This document shows, piece after piece, positions 10,412-18,918 of a DNA stretch of 64,000 bases. The DNA is from Poindextera sp035294785. GTDB lineage: Bacteria; Pseudomonadota; Alphaproteobacteria; Caulobacterales; Caulobacteraceae. Positions within the stretch are counted from its first letter, which is position 1. The number at the start of each line of letters is the position of its first letter. Where the stretch lies: contig DATGKF010000121.1 of assembly GCA_035294785.1 (NCBI GenBank), positions 1 to 64,000 on the forward strand, read 5' to 3'. The notes under the pieces were generated by a model that saw only the letters and a list, made by a program, of their open reading frames with translations, ran no database searches and had not been told where the DNA came from. Position numbers and translations under genes: made by a program.

Positions 10412-11232
10412 CGCCGGTCGCCGCAGTCCAGCTTCGCACGCCCGCCGACCAGAGCGAGGCGCTGGCGCACGCCGCGCCGCTCGTGCGCGCCGCCGCGGCG
10501 GCGGGCGCGCGCCTCATCGCCACGCCCGAGGCGACCAATATCCTCCAACGCGACCGCGCCAAGCTGTTCGACGCGCTGAAGCCGGCGTCCGAGGATCCCT
10601 GTGTCGTCGGACTGAGCGCCTTGGCGGCTGAACTCGGCGTCTGGCTGCTCATCGGCTCGGCGCTGGTGGCGAGGCCGGATGGCGGTGCGGCCAACCGCTC
10701 GATGCTCATCGATCCGCAGGGCGGCACCGTCGCCACGTACGACAAGATCCACATGTTCGACGTCGACCTGCCGACCGGGGAGACCGCGCGCGAATCCGAG
10801 GCCTACACGCCGGGAGCCGAGGCCGTCGTCGTCGCAACGCCGCTCGGCAAGCTTGGGCTGACGGTCTGCTACGACGTCCGCTTCTCCTATCTCTATCGCG
10901 CGCTGGCCAAGGCTGGCGCCGAGATTCTGACCGTGCCGTCGGCGTTCACCCGCCCGACCGGCGAGGCGCATTGGGAGATCCTCCTGCGCGCCCGCGCCAT
11001 CGAGGCCGGGGCTTTCGTTCTCGCCCCGGCGCAGGGCGGCCGCCACGCCGATGGCCGAGGCACCTGGGGCCGCTCGATGATCGTCGGCCCCTGGGGCGAG
11101 GTGCTGGCGGCCGCCGCCGACGACGAGCCGGGCGTGATTACCGCCGAACTCGATCTCGCGGCGGTCGCCAAAGCGCGCAACGCCATCCCGGCCTTGGCCA
11201 ACGAGCGCGCGTTCGCGGGGCCGGCGGCGTGA
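10408..11232 (+). CDS. Carbon-nitrogen hydrolase (Nit1/deaminated glutathione amidase type)
   Basis: 274 residues with the nitrilase-superfamily Glu-Lys-Cys triad: ATPEATN, YDKIHMFDVDLP and TVCYDVRFSYLYRALA. The KIHMFDVDLP signature is typical of the Nit1/NitFhit group, which hydrolyses deaminated glutathione, a side product of transaminases. Being directly downstream of glutaredoxin in a coupled operon suits a glutathione-repair role. It overlaps grxC by ATGA and the next gene by GTGA. Confidence 0.92.
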   Translation: MTPVAAVQLRTPADQSEALAHAAPLVRAAAAAGARLIATPEATNILQRDRAKLFDALKPASEDPCVVGLSALAAELGVWLLIGSALVARPDGGAANRSMLIDPQGGTVATYDKIHMFDVDLPTGETARESEAYTPGAEAVVVATPLGKLGLTVCYDVRFSYLYRALAKAGAEILTVPSAFTRPTGEAHWEILLRARAIEAGAFVLAPAQGGRHADGRGTWGRSMIVGPWGEVLAAAADDEPGVITAELDLAAVAKARNAIPALANERAFAGPAA

Positions 11233-11651
11233 TCAAGTACGCCCTGGTCTGCGCGTTCGAGCATCAATTCGAAGGCTGGTTCGGCTCGTCGGACGAGTAT
11301 GACGACCAGGCCCGCCGCGGACTGGTCAGCTGTCCGCTCTGCGGCTCGTCCGACGTGCGCAAGCAGATCATGGCGCCGTCGGTGGCCGGCACGAAGGCGC
11401 GGGGCGGGCCGGGGGAAGCAAGCACACGCACGATGGTGATGGAGGCGATGGGGCGCATGCGCCGCCACGTCATCGACAATTTCGACTACGTCGGCGACCG
11501 GTTTGCGACCGAGGCGCGGGCGATCCATGAGGGCTCGGCCGAGGAGCGAGGCATCTACGGCGAGGCGACGCGGAAGGAGGTCACCGGTCTCATCGAGGAC
11601 GGGGTTCAGATCGCTCCGCTGCCGCCAGAGCCGCCGAAGACCTCGCACTGA
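11229..11651 (+). CDS. DUF1178 family protein
   Basis: 140 residues. The N-terminus IKYALVCAFEHQFEGWF followed by VSCPLCGSSDVRKQIMAPSV is the DUF1178 hallmark, with a CPLCG zinc-ribbon-like pair. It then has a helical region (AMGRMRRHVIDNFDYVGDRFATEARAIHEG) and a short Pro tail. Function unknown; it commonly follows the nitrilase gene in alphaproteobacteria. It starts with GTG overlapping the nitrilase TGA. Its last 62 bases overlap the 3' end of the convergent sulfotransferase gene. Confidence 0.93.
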   Translation: MIKYALVCAFEHQFEGWFGSSDEYDDQARRGLVSCPLCGSSDVRKQIMAPSVAGTKARGGPGEASTRTMVMEAMGRMRRHVIDNFDYVGDRFATEARAIHEGSAEERGIYGEATRKEVTGLIEDGVQIAPLPPEPPKTSH

Positions 11652-12882
11652 CCGTGCGCGGCCGCCGCGCCAGCGACGCGGACGCCGCCAGCAATAGACA
11701 GCCCGTCGCCGCGGTGACGCCGCAGATTTCGGCCGTCAGGTCCATCAGGCTGCCGACCCCAGGCGCGATACGCGTCCGTTGGGCGAGTTCGATCGCGCCG
11801 CCGCCCACGGACAGGATCGCCGGCAGCGTCAGTTTGAGCTTCGGGAACGACAACGGCCCGAGCAAGGCGAGCGCCGAGAAGGCCCCGGTCAGTTCGACGC
11901 GATGCCACGGCTCGCCGAGCGGCAGGTGCAGCACTGGCCGCCCAAACTGGTTGAACAGCGCATAGACGACCGCGCCCATGAACGCGGCGCGCGCCCAGGT
12001 GAGCGCAGGTCGCACCGCGGCCCCCGCTGGCCGGTTGGACGGGCGCGCGTGACCGTACTCGAAGTCGTAGCGCAAAAAGCGAGCGAGCTGACCGGTCAGG
12101 ACGGCGTCCTCGCTGGGTGGGAACCGCATCGCCGCGCGCGTCGCCGCGTCGGGCACGATCGCCTCGCCATAGGCGGGATCGAGCCGCTCGCGGATGGCGG
12201 CGCGCGTCGAGCCTGCGATCGCCGCATCGACGTCGGCGGCGCGAAGGCCGAGGCCGAGATGGGCGGATATGCGCCCCAGCCAGTAAGCCGGGCTGGCGAT
12301 GAGGTCTTCGTAGCGCACGACCATTACAAGCTCCGGCGCTCGCGCCGCCATGCGCCCCCAGCGGTTGAAGAATTCGATGTACCACCAGGCGTCGGCCAGC
12401 TGTCCGTGATGCGGCCAGGCGCGATGCACATAGTCTTTCAGGCTGAGCTTCAACGGTTCGCGCCACTTCACGAAGTGTGAGGCCATCGCCTCCTTCGGGT
12501 CTCGCACCAGCACCACGATCGGCGGGAGACGCAGCAGGCGTCTCAGCCAGAGCCAGCTGAAGGCGATCGAAGGAAGCGTGTGCGATGAGCCGATGAACGG
12601 AATCTGCCCGTGCTTGCGGGGCCTGCGCGGGCGACCGACGAAGTCCTCGGAGTCGCGCCCGCTCGAATGGACCGGGAGGGGCAAGCCGTGCCGATGCGCG
12701 AGCGCATAGCTCAGCATGTGACGCAGCCAGTGGGTGCCCGAGTTCTTGCCCGAAATGAGGAACGCACCGACGTCGCGGTGCTGCATGAGGTAGAAGTTGT
12801 TGAGGTCGATCAACAACGCGCGCCAGGTCAGTGCGAACCAGAGGCGCAACTTCAGAAAGCCGGCTTCCATCGCACCCCGCAA
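11590..12882 (-). CDS. Sulfotransferase-domain protein with C-terminal VanZ-like membrane region
   Basis: 430 residues. The N-terminal about 280 residues look like a PAPS-dependent sulfotransferase: SGKNSGTHWLRHML (5'-phosphosulfate loop), VVLVRDPKEAMASHF (3'-phosphate region) and VVRYEDLIASP. The C-terminal about 130 residues are hydrophobic, with AAFMGAVVYALFNQFG, an FSALALLGPLSFPKLKL pair and GSLMDLTAEICGVTAATG, which resembles VanZ-like proteins where an Asp-x-x-x-Asn/Glu helix ends the domain. Such a fusion would anchor the transferase in the inner membrane. It lies 192 bases downstream of the autotransporter on the same strand, so the two may be co-transcribed and functionally linked. 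The VanZ assignment is less certain than the sulfotransferase one. Confidence 0.75.
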   Translation of the reverse strand: MRGAMEAGFLKLRLWFALTWRALLIDLNNFYLMQHRDVGAFLISGKNSGTHWLRHMLSYALAHRHGLPLPVHSSGRDSEDFVGRPRRPRKHGQIPFIGSSHTLPSIAFSWLWLRRLLRLPPIVVLVRDPKEAMASHFVKWREPLKLSLKDYVHRAWPHHGQLADAWWYIEFFNRWGRMAARAPELVMVVRYEDLIASPAYWLGRISAHLGLGLRAADVDAAIAGSTRAAIRERLDPAYGEAIVPDAATRAAMRFPPSEDAVLTGQLARFLRYDFEYGHARPSNRPAGAAVRPALTWARAAFMGAVVYALFNQFGRPVLHLPLGEPWHRVELTGAFSALALLGPLSFPKLKLTLPAILSVGGGAIELAQRTRIAPGVGSLMDLTAEICGVTAATGCLLLAASASLARRPRTVSARSSAALAAAERSEPRPR

Positions 12883-12976
12883 CGCGATCCCGTTTTCGCC
12901 GCACCGAACGCGCCAGCCACGCTTACGTTCACGTGCGAGGCGCCGGTGCGCCGTCGCTCGACCTACGCGAATCGGG

Positions 12977-12995
12977 TTGCGACAGAATGTCGCAA
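12977..12995. promoter_or_regulatory. 19-bp perfect palindrome/hairpin between autotransporter and sulfotransferase
   Basis: The arms TTGCGACA and TGTCGCAA flank a three-base centre. A related half site follows (GTCGCAATTGCAAC). It lies about 95 bases upstream of the sulfotransferase start on the transcribed minus strand and 80 bases past the autotransporter stop. It could be an operator for the downstream gene or a transcript hairpin; no U-run follows, so it is not a classical terminator. Confidence 0.45.
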
Positions 12996-13074
12996 TTGCA
13001 ACACGGCCGGCGCAACAAGCAGCGCGGTTTCTTGGCGGTCGGTTGGGGCCGTTTTGCGGCGGGCGGCGGTCCGC

Positions 13075-16000
13075 CTACCAGCGGAACCGGACGCCGAGAT
13101 CGATGACCTGGTCGGTTTCGCGATTGGAGAGCGTGGCGTTGTAGTCGCCGAAGATCGAGAGCTGGCCGCTGGCCTTGTAGGAGAGGCCGCCGGAGATCAG
13201 CGCCGCGTCGCGCCCCACCTGGTCGCCGACCAGCATGAAGGTCGCGCCTGGCGTGATCGGGAAGCCCTCGCTGACCCGCGGCGCCAGATCCGAGAAGTCG
13301 TGCCGCCAGGCCAGCCTGACGTCGGCGTTCAGAGCGCCGTCGGCGAGCGGCGTCATGTTCGTAAAGCGCACGGCCAGCACGCTGGCGGTCGAGCTCTGCG
13401 TTCGGCCGGCCACGTTCAGGTCCGCCCCGCCGGCGCCCGACTCGCGCACGCTCCCCTGCTCGACGCTCGAGTAGAGGAGCCCCGCGCTCGGCGCCACGAT
13501 CCAGCCCGCGCCGGTCTGGAACCGCGCGCCGAGGTTCAGCATCACCCCGCCGAGCGTGCCGCTGAAGTCTCCGGAGGCATGGCGGCTGACGCCCGCGAAG
13601 ACGATGCTGCGCTCGCCGTGCCCGGTGACCGAACCGATCGAGCCGGCCGCGTCGACGAAGCCGACGCCGGCGAAGTTGGCCTCGCCGAACAGCGCGCCCT
13701 GCACGGTGTCCAGGTTCGCCGATTGCGGCAGGTTGCGCAGGCCAAGGTCGTCGTGGTCCCAGCTTAGCGCCGCGCCCGCCGTCGCGGCGCCCCAGGTGGC
13801 TTGCACCCCGAACGCCACCCCGCCGGCCGAGCCGTTGAAGCCGTGCGCGTTCCCGTCGCCGCTCGCCTGCGCGAACTGGCCGGTCGCCTGGCCCCAGACC
13901 GCCGGATCGGATCCGGTCAGGTTGCCGCTGGCCGACGCCCCGCCGGCCGCGCCCGTGAGGCGCTGGTCGAGGATGCCGAGGAAGGTGCGGTTCGCGTCGC
14001 GCCCAGCCGTCAGCGTGTCCGCATAGATCTCGCCGCCCAGCGTATCCAGCGCATGGTTCTGCGCCGCGCCTGGCCCCAGCGCGATCAGCGCATTGGCCAC
14101 CGGATCGAAGTCGCCGGCGCCGACCGGGATGTCGTTGAAGGCCGTGGCGATGCTGTTCTGATTTGGCGTGCCGCCCGTGGCGGCGAAGTTGCCGGCCAGG
14201 AAGACCGCCGTCTCGCTCGTGCCGTTGCCGACCACTTCGAAGGGCAGGCCGTTGGTCGCCGTGAGCGTGCTGAACGTCCCGGTGATGGCGCCGGCGTCAA
14301 GGAAGGTGAAGCTCGAGCCCTTGCGGTAGACGCCAGGGTCGGTCTCCAAATCCAGCGCGCCGGCCACGCTCGCCGTCCCGCCCACCACGAGCAGCGAACT
14401 CGATGACGGCGGCGCCACTTCGATAGCGGTGGTCGAGGCGCCGTTCATCGTCAGGTTGCCGCTGATCGTCAGTGTGCCGATCGTCCCGCCCGGGCTCACC
14501 GTCCCGCCCAGGTTGGTGACGTCGCCCGCGACCGTTCCGTGGCCAGAGAGCTCGCCGCCCGGGTTGACCGTGACCTCGCTGGTCAGCACCGCGCCGGGAT
14601 GGCCGGCGTCCCCGACCTCCAGGTCGCCACTGTTGATGCTGGTCGCCCCGATCGCCGAGGAGCCGTTCAACGCCCACACCCCGCTCGCGTTCACCGCCAG
14701 CGTCTGGAAGTTCACGAACGCGTTGTTCGCGACCCCATGGCCGGTCAGCACCAACGCGTTGGTCGCGCCCGCCGCCGTCGAACCAACCGCGGGACCGTTC
14801 AGCACCGAGCCGGTCTGCAAGGTCAGCGTGCTTGCGCCCTTGCCGGTGAACGCGACCGACGCCACACCGCCGGTGATCGTGCCCGCGTTGGTGACGCTGG
14901 TCGCGCCGATCGTGCCCAGCACGCCATATTTGCCGCCGCTGAGCGCGCCGCCGGCCTGGTTGATCACCGAGATGTTGCCCTGGACGAGCACCGCGGCGTT
15001 CGCCGTCGTCGCATTGCCGGCGGTGGCGATCACGCCCGCATTGGTGACATTGCCGGCGCCCACGACGAGGACGCCATCGAAGGTTCCGCTGATCGACCCG
15101 CCGGCCAGGTTGGTCACGTTGCCGCCGGAGATGGAGTCGACGAAGTCCTGGTTCAGATAGACGCCGACCTCGAAGCCTCTGATCGCGCCGGAGTTGGTCG
15201 CGACGCCCGGGCCGCGGATCTCGACGCCGACGACGCCACCCGGTGCGACCGCGGCGGTCGAGGTGATGTTGCCGGAGTTGGTGACGACCCCGCCGCCGTT
15301 CGAGGCGTTGCCGTAGACCTGCACGCCGGCGATGTAGGCCGCGATGTTGCCGCTGTTGGCCACCGTGCCGGGCCCCGCGATGAATACGCCGGCGGCGCCG
15401 GTGAGCAGGCCGGCGTTGGTGACCGTGCCGCTCTCGATGACCACGGCATCGCCGGAGCCGCTGGTGATCGTCGCGCCGATCGCGTTGGTGACCACGCCTG
15501 GCCCCTCGGCGAAGACGCCGTTCAGCCCGCCGCGGATCGCGCCGGTGTTGGTGACCGTTCCGCCCTGCCGCAGCACGACGCCATAGCCGAAGAGGCCGCT
15601 CGGCGTGCCGGCGATGTTGCCGGCGTTGCTCACCACGCCGACGCCGGTGACGGCGATGCCGGCGCCTCCGTGCGGGATCGAGATGTGAGTCACGGTCGCC
15701 TCGATCGTCCCGCCTGCGGCGTTGGTCACCGTGCCGTTGCCGACGATGTAGACGCCGTACTGGTCGCCGCCGATGTTGCCCGCCGCCAGGTTCGTCACCA
15801 CCCCGCCCGCCGCCAGCTCGACGCCGTAGGCGTGGGCGCCCGAGATGGCGCCGGCGTTGGTGACCGCGCCGGCGTGGGTATAGATCGCCACCCCGGTGAT
15901 GTTCCCGCTGATCGAGGCGCCCAGGGCGTTGGTGACGGTGCCGCCCTGGGTGAGCATCACGCCGTTGTGGTTCACGCCGGCGATATTGCCGGCGTTCGTG

Positions 16001-18762
16001 ACCGTTCCCGCCTGCGAATAGATCGCCACCCCGTTCGCCGCGCCCTGGATCAGGCCGCCTGTGCTGGTCACCTGCCCGCCGGCTGTCAGGTCGACGCCGT
16101 CGAGCGTTGCGCCGGTGAGCGTACCGGCGTTGGTGACGTTGCCGGCGTTGACGTAGACCGCGACCCCGCTGATGTGGCCCTGGATCAGGCCGGTCGAGGC
16201 GTTCATGACCGCGCCGGTCGCGCCGGTGGTGTTCTCGATCGAAACGCCGGAGAAGGTCTGCCCGATGATGGTCCCCGCGTTCGTCACGTTGCCGCCTGGC
16301 GCGTAGAGCCCCACGCCGCTCAGGTGGCCGGTAATGTTGCCGCCCGCCTGGTTGGTCACGTCGCCGCCGTCGTTCAGCGCCACCCCGGCGAAGGTTTGTC
16401 CGACGATGGTCCCCGCGTTGGCGACCGAACCGGCCTTATTGTCGATCGCCACCCCCGCCTGGTGGCCCTGGATCAGTCCGCCGGTGCTGGTGACGCTGCC
16501 GCCCTGCACGAGCTCGACGCCGCTGGCGTTGGCCCCGATGATCGTGCCGCTGTTGGTGACGTTGCCGGGCCCGCCGAGGATCAGCACCCCGCCCGTGCCG
16601 CCGCTGATGGCGCCGCCAGTGTTGGTCACCGTCCCGCCGGCGTTGATCTCGACGCCGTCGGCCTTCGCGCCGGTGATCAGGCCGGTGTTGGTGACGTTGC
16701 CGGCGCCCAGGATCAGCACCCCGCCCGTGCCGCCGCTGATGTTGCCGCCAGTGTTGGTCACCTGGCCGGCTGCGTCGATTCTGACGCCGTTGGCGCTGGC
16801 GCCGGCGATCAGGCCCGCGTTGGTGATCGTGGTCGGGCCGGCCGCGCGCACGCCCGACGAGCCGCCTTTGATGACCCCGCTGGCCTGATTGTCGATGGTG
16901 AGCGTGACGTTGCCGTCGTTGAAGGCGGAGACGCCGGTGACGGCGCCCGAGATCGTGCCCGCGTTGGTTACCGAGCCGGTGATCGCCTCTCCGTACTTCG
17001 ACCCGAAGCGAACGCCGTCATTAGTCCCGGTGATGTTCCCTCCGGCGGCGTTGGTGACCGTGCTGTTGCCTTCCAGATAGGCGCCTACCAAACCTCCGCT
17101 GATCGTGCCTGAGTTTGTGACCGCAACCGCTGTGCCATTACCGTAGCCCCAGACCCCGACGTAGCTGGCGCCGGCGGTGATCGTTCCGCTGTTGGTCAGC
17201 GTCGCCGTCATCGGCGCGTTCGAATAGCCGCCGAAGCGCACGCCTGTGCGGTAGCCAGCGATCCGTCCGTCGTTGGTGACGTTCCCGTTGCCGTTGGTGA
17301 CGTAGATCCCGCCGCCCAGGTAGCCGGTCTTCGTGTTCGTCACCGTCCCGCCGGCGTGCAGGCTGACGGCGTACAGGTTATAGCCGGAGATGTTGCCGCT
17401 GTTGGTGACCAGGGCTGGTGCGTTGTAAGCGACGACTCCGTACGCGTTTGAGGGGCTGCCGCCCAGGCCGACGATCGTGCCCGCGTTTGCAACGGTCCCT
17501 CCGTTGGAGAGGCGCACGCCTTCGCTGCCGGAGATGTTGCCGCCGGCATTGTTGGTCACGGTTCCGCCGGCGCCCAGCTTGACCCCGTACCCAGAGCCGT
17601 AGATCGCGCCCGTGTTGGTCACCGCCCCCGCGGCGCCGGTGACGAGCACGCCGATCGCCCCGTTGTGGGCGTTGTTGTAGCCCACTGGACCGAACCCGTA
17701 CTTGCCGGAACCGGTGATCGCGCCGCCGGCGCTGTTGGTGACGTTGCCGCCCGCGGCCAGGAAGACGCCGTAGCCCGCGCCCGTGATGTTGCCGGCGTTC
17801 GTGATCGTCGCGGGGACGGTCTTGGCATACACGCCGGCCGCGCCGCCCTGGTTAAAGGTCGCGTTGCCCAACACGTAGTAGCCCGCGATATTGCCGCCGG
17901 CGAGGTTGGTGACGTTGCCGCCGGCCTGCAGCCCGACGCCGTAGTTCGAGCCGGTGATGCTGCCCTGGTTGACGACCGAGCCGGACGCGCCCTGGATCAG
18001 CGCGCCGACGGATCCGCCGCCCATATAGCCGCCTGCCTGATTGCTGATCATCCCGCCGTTCGACAGCTGCGCGGCGTGCCCGGCGCCCTGCGTCGTCACA
18101 TTGCCGGAGTTGGTCAGCGTCCCAGCGGCCGCACGCAGATAGACCCCCACGGATGCGCCGCTGATGTTGCCGGTGTTGACGACCGAACCGACGCCGACGA
18201 TCGAGACGCCAAAGTCGGCGCCAGCGATCGTGCCCGCGTTCGAGACGCCGCCGGGTCCGCCCAGCTTGACGCCGTAGAGGCCGCCGCCGGTCGTGATGCT
18301 GCCGGCCGAGGTGTTGGTGACGTTGCCGCCGGCGACCAGGTATAGCGCTGCATTGCTGTTGCCGTAGATCACGCCGGCGTTCGTGACGGTGCTGCGCGTA
18401 TCGAGGATCACGCCGTAGGTGTCGCCTTTGAGGGAACCTTGGTTGGTGACGGTCCAGCTGGTCGCCAGGTTGCCGATCACCGCCGGCTGGTAGTTGCCGA
18501 TCGTATTGATGTTCGTGGCGCCGCCGAAGGTGATCGGGTTGCTGCCTGTCTGGATGTCGTAGGTCGTAGTCTGAACCGGGTTGACCGTCGTCGCGCCCGC
18601 CGGCGCCGGCGCGACGACGCCCAGCGCCGCCACGGCCGAGACGGTGGCGAGGGCGCCCATCGAAGCGCTGCTCAGCAGCCCCGTGCGCAAGCGCCGCAGC
18701 GTCGACCAGCAACCCGCACGACCAAACGTCTGCATCACCGGACCCCCCCAAGCGCCAGCCAA
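13075..18762 (-). CDS. Giant autotransporter (type Va) with repetitive beta-helix passenger
   Basis: 1895 residues. The N-terminus has a long basic region and hydrophobic stretch (SMGALATVSAVAALGVV), a signal peptide of the extended kind, ending near APAGA. Residues about 60-1480 are a passenger of dozens of imperfect repeats around VTNAGTISG / GNVTNSG, very rich in Gly, Asn, Thr, Ala and Val, expected to form a beta-helix. A PATR-like region (GDLEVGDAGHPGAVLTSEV, GTVSPGGTIGTLTISGNLTM) leads to a C-terminal autotransporter beta-barrel of about 280 residues ending in LGVRFRW, with the terminal aromatic needed for BAM recognition. Likely a surface adhesin or autoaggregation factor. Met10 is an alternative start. 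It is flanked by sulfotransferase and glycosyltransferase genes. No protease or lipase motif was seen in the passenger. Confidence 0.93.
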   Translation of the reverse strand: MAGAWGGPVMQTFGRAGCWSTLRRLRTGLLSSASMGALATVSAVAALGVVAPAPAGATTVNPVQTTTYDIQTGSNPITFGGATNINTIGNYQPAVIGNLATSWTVTNQGSLKGDTYGVILDTRSTVTNAGVIYGNSNAALYLVAGGNVTNTSAGSITTGGGLYGVKLGGPGGVSNAGTIAGADFGVSIVGVGSVVNTGNISGASVGVYLRAAAGTLTNSGNVTTQGAGHAAQLSNGGMISNQAGGYMGGGSVGALIQGASGSVVNQGSITGSNYGVGLQAGGNVTNLAGGNIAGYYVLGNATFNQGGAAGVYAKTVPATITNAGNITGAGYGVFLAAGGNVTNSAGGAITGSGKYGFGPVGYNNAHNGAIGVLVTGAAGAVTNTGAIYGSGYGVKLGAGGTVTNNAGGNISGSEGVRLSNGGTVANAGTIVGLGGSPSNAYGVVAYNAPALVTNSGNISGYNLYAVSLHAGGTVTNTKTGYLGGGIYVTNGNGNVTNDGRIAGYRTGVRFGGYSNAPMTATLTNSGTITAGASYVGVWGYGNGTAVAVTNSGTISGGLVGAYLEGNSTVTNAAGGNITGTNDGVRFGSKYGEAITGSVTNAGTISGAVTGVSAFNDGNVTLTIDNQASGVIKGGSSGVRAAGPTTITNAGLIAGASANGVRIDAAGQVTNTGGNISGGTGGVLILGAGNVTNTGLITGAKADGVEINAGGTVTNTGGAISGGTGGVLILGGPGNVTNSGTIIGANASGVELVQGGSVTSTGGLIQGHQAGVAIDNKAGSVANAGTIVGQTFAGVALNDGGDVTNQAGGNITGHLSGVGLYAPGGNVTNAGTIIGQTFSGVSIENTTGATGAVMNASTGLIQGHISGVAVYVNAGNVTNAGTLTGATLDGVDLTAGGQVTSTGGLIQGAANGVAIYSQAGTVTNAGNIAGVNHNGVMLTQGGTVTNALGASISGNITGVAIYTHAGAVTNAGAISGAHAYGVELAAGGVVTNLAAGNIGGDQYGVYIVGNGTVTNAAGGTIEATVTHISIPHGGAGIAVTGVGVVSNAGNIAGTPSGLFGYGVVLRQGGTVTNTGAIRGGLNGVFAEGPGVVTNAIGATITSGSGDAVVIESGTVTNAGLLTGAAGVFIAGPGTVANSGNIAAYIAGVQVYGNASNGGGVVTNSGNITSTAAVAPGGVVGVEIRGPGVATNSGAIRGFEVGVYLNQDFVDSISGGNVTNLAGGSISGTFDGVLVVGAGNVTNAGVIATAGNATTANAAVLVQGNISVINQAGGALSGGKYGVLGTIGATSVTNAGTITGGVASVAFTGKGASTLTLQTGSVLNGPAVGSTAAGATNALVLTGHGVANNAFVNFQTLAVNASGVWALNGSSAIGATSINSGDLEVGDAGHPGAVLTSEVTVNPGGELSGHGTVAGDVTNLGGTVSPGGTIGTLTISGNLTMNGASTTAIEVAPPSSSSLLVVGGTASVAGALDLETDPGVYRKGSSFTFLDAGAITGTFSTLTATNGLPFEVVGNGTSETAVFLAGNFAATGGTPNQNSIATAFNDIPVGAGDFDPVANALIALGPGAAQNHALDTLGGEIYADTLTAGRDANRTFLGILDQRLTGAAGGASASGNLTGSDPAVWGQATGQFAQASGDGNAHGFNGSAGGVAFGVQATWGAATAGAALSWDHDDLGLRNLPQSANLDTVQGALFGEANFAGVGFVDAAGSIGSVTGHGERSIVFAGVSRHASGDFSGTLGGVMLNLGARFQTGAGWIVAPSAGLLYSSVEQGSVRESGAGGADLNVAGRTQSSTASVLAVRFTNMTPLADGALNADVRLAWRHDFSDLAPRVSEGFPITPGATFMLVGDQVGRDAALISGGLSYKASGQLSIFGDYNATLSNRETDQVIDLGVRFRW
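16546..16762. repeat. 132-bp (44-codon) near-identical direct repeat inside the autotransporter passenger
   Basis: The block starting at 16577 recurs at 16709, offset by 132 bases, with 52 of 54 bases identical over the best part (protein segment GGTGGVLILG). Weaker copies of the same beta-helix unit cover most of 14800-18430. The near-identity at DNA level suggests recent unequal recombination that changes the adhesin length. Confidence 0.8.
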
Positions 18763-18823
18763 CGCGCACGCTGCCAGCCCAACATGTCATGCTCGCGGAA
18801 GTAGTTGAAATCCAAAGAAGAAC

Positions 18824-18836
18824 TTTACGTCGTAAA
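18824..18836. promoter_or_regulatory. Palindrome TTTACGTCGTAAA in the divergent autotransporter / TPR-sulfotransferase region
   Basis: A perfect 13-base palindrome with a single central base lies in a locally AT-rich stretch (18801-18840) between the autotransporter start (18762, minus) and the TPR-sulfotransferase start (18919, plus). Its position suits an operator controlling both directions. No convincing -35/-10 pair could be assigned, so the regulatory role is inference. Confidence 0.4.
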
Positions 18837-18918
18837 AGATCGACCGTTGGCGCCGGCGCAACAGTTGGCCGCCGTCGGGCGTCTTGCCTGTGCGTCTCGG
18901 GTGACTAGGTTGGCGCGC

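Noticed and set aside
12610..13767. 385-codon plus-strand frame across the sulfotransferase start and autotransporter end
   Set aside because: It covers two certain minus-strand genes and encodes no recognisable fold.
14539..17112. 857-codon frame opposite the autotransporter passenger
   Set aside because: It arises from the antisense of the repetitive Gly/Asn/Thr codons and has a monotonous Asp/Arg/Val/Gly composition.
14800..18430. CRISPR-like or satellite repeats in the autotransporter
   Set aside because: The repeats are in-frame protein-coding beta-helix units without unique spacers.
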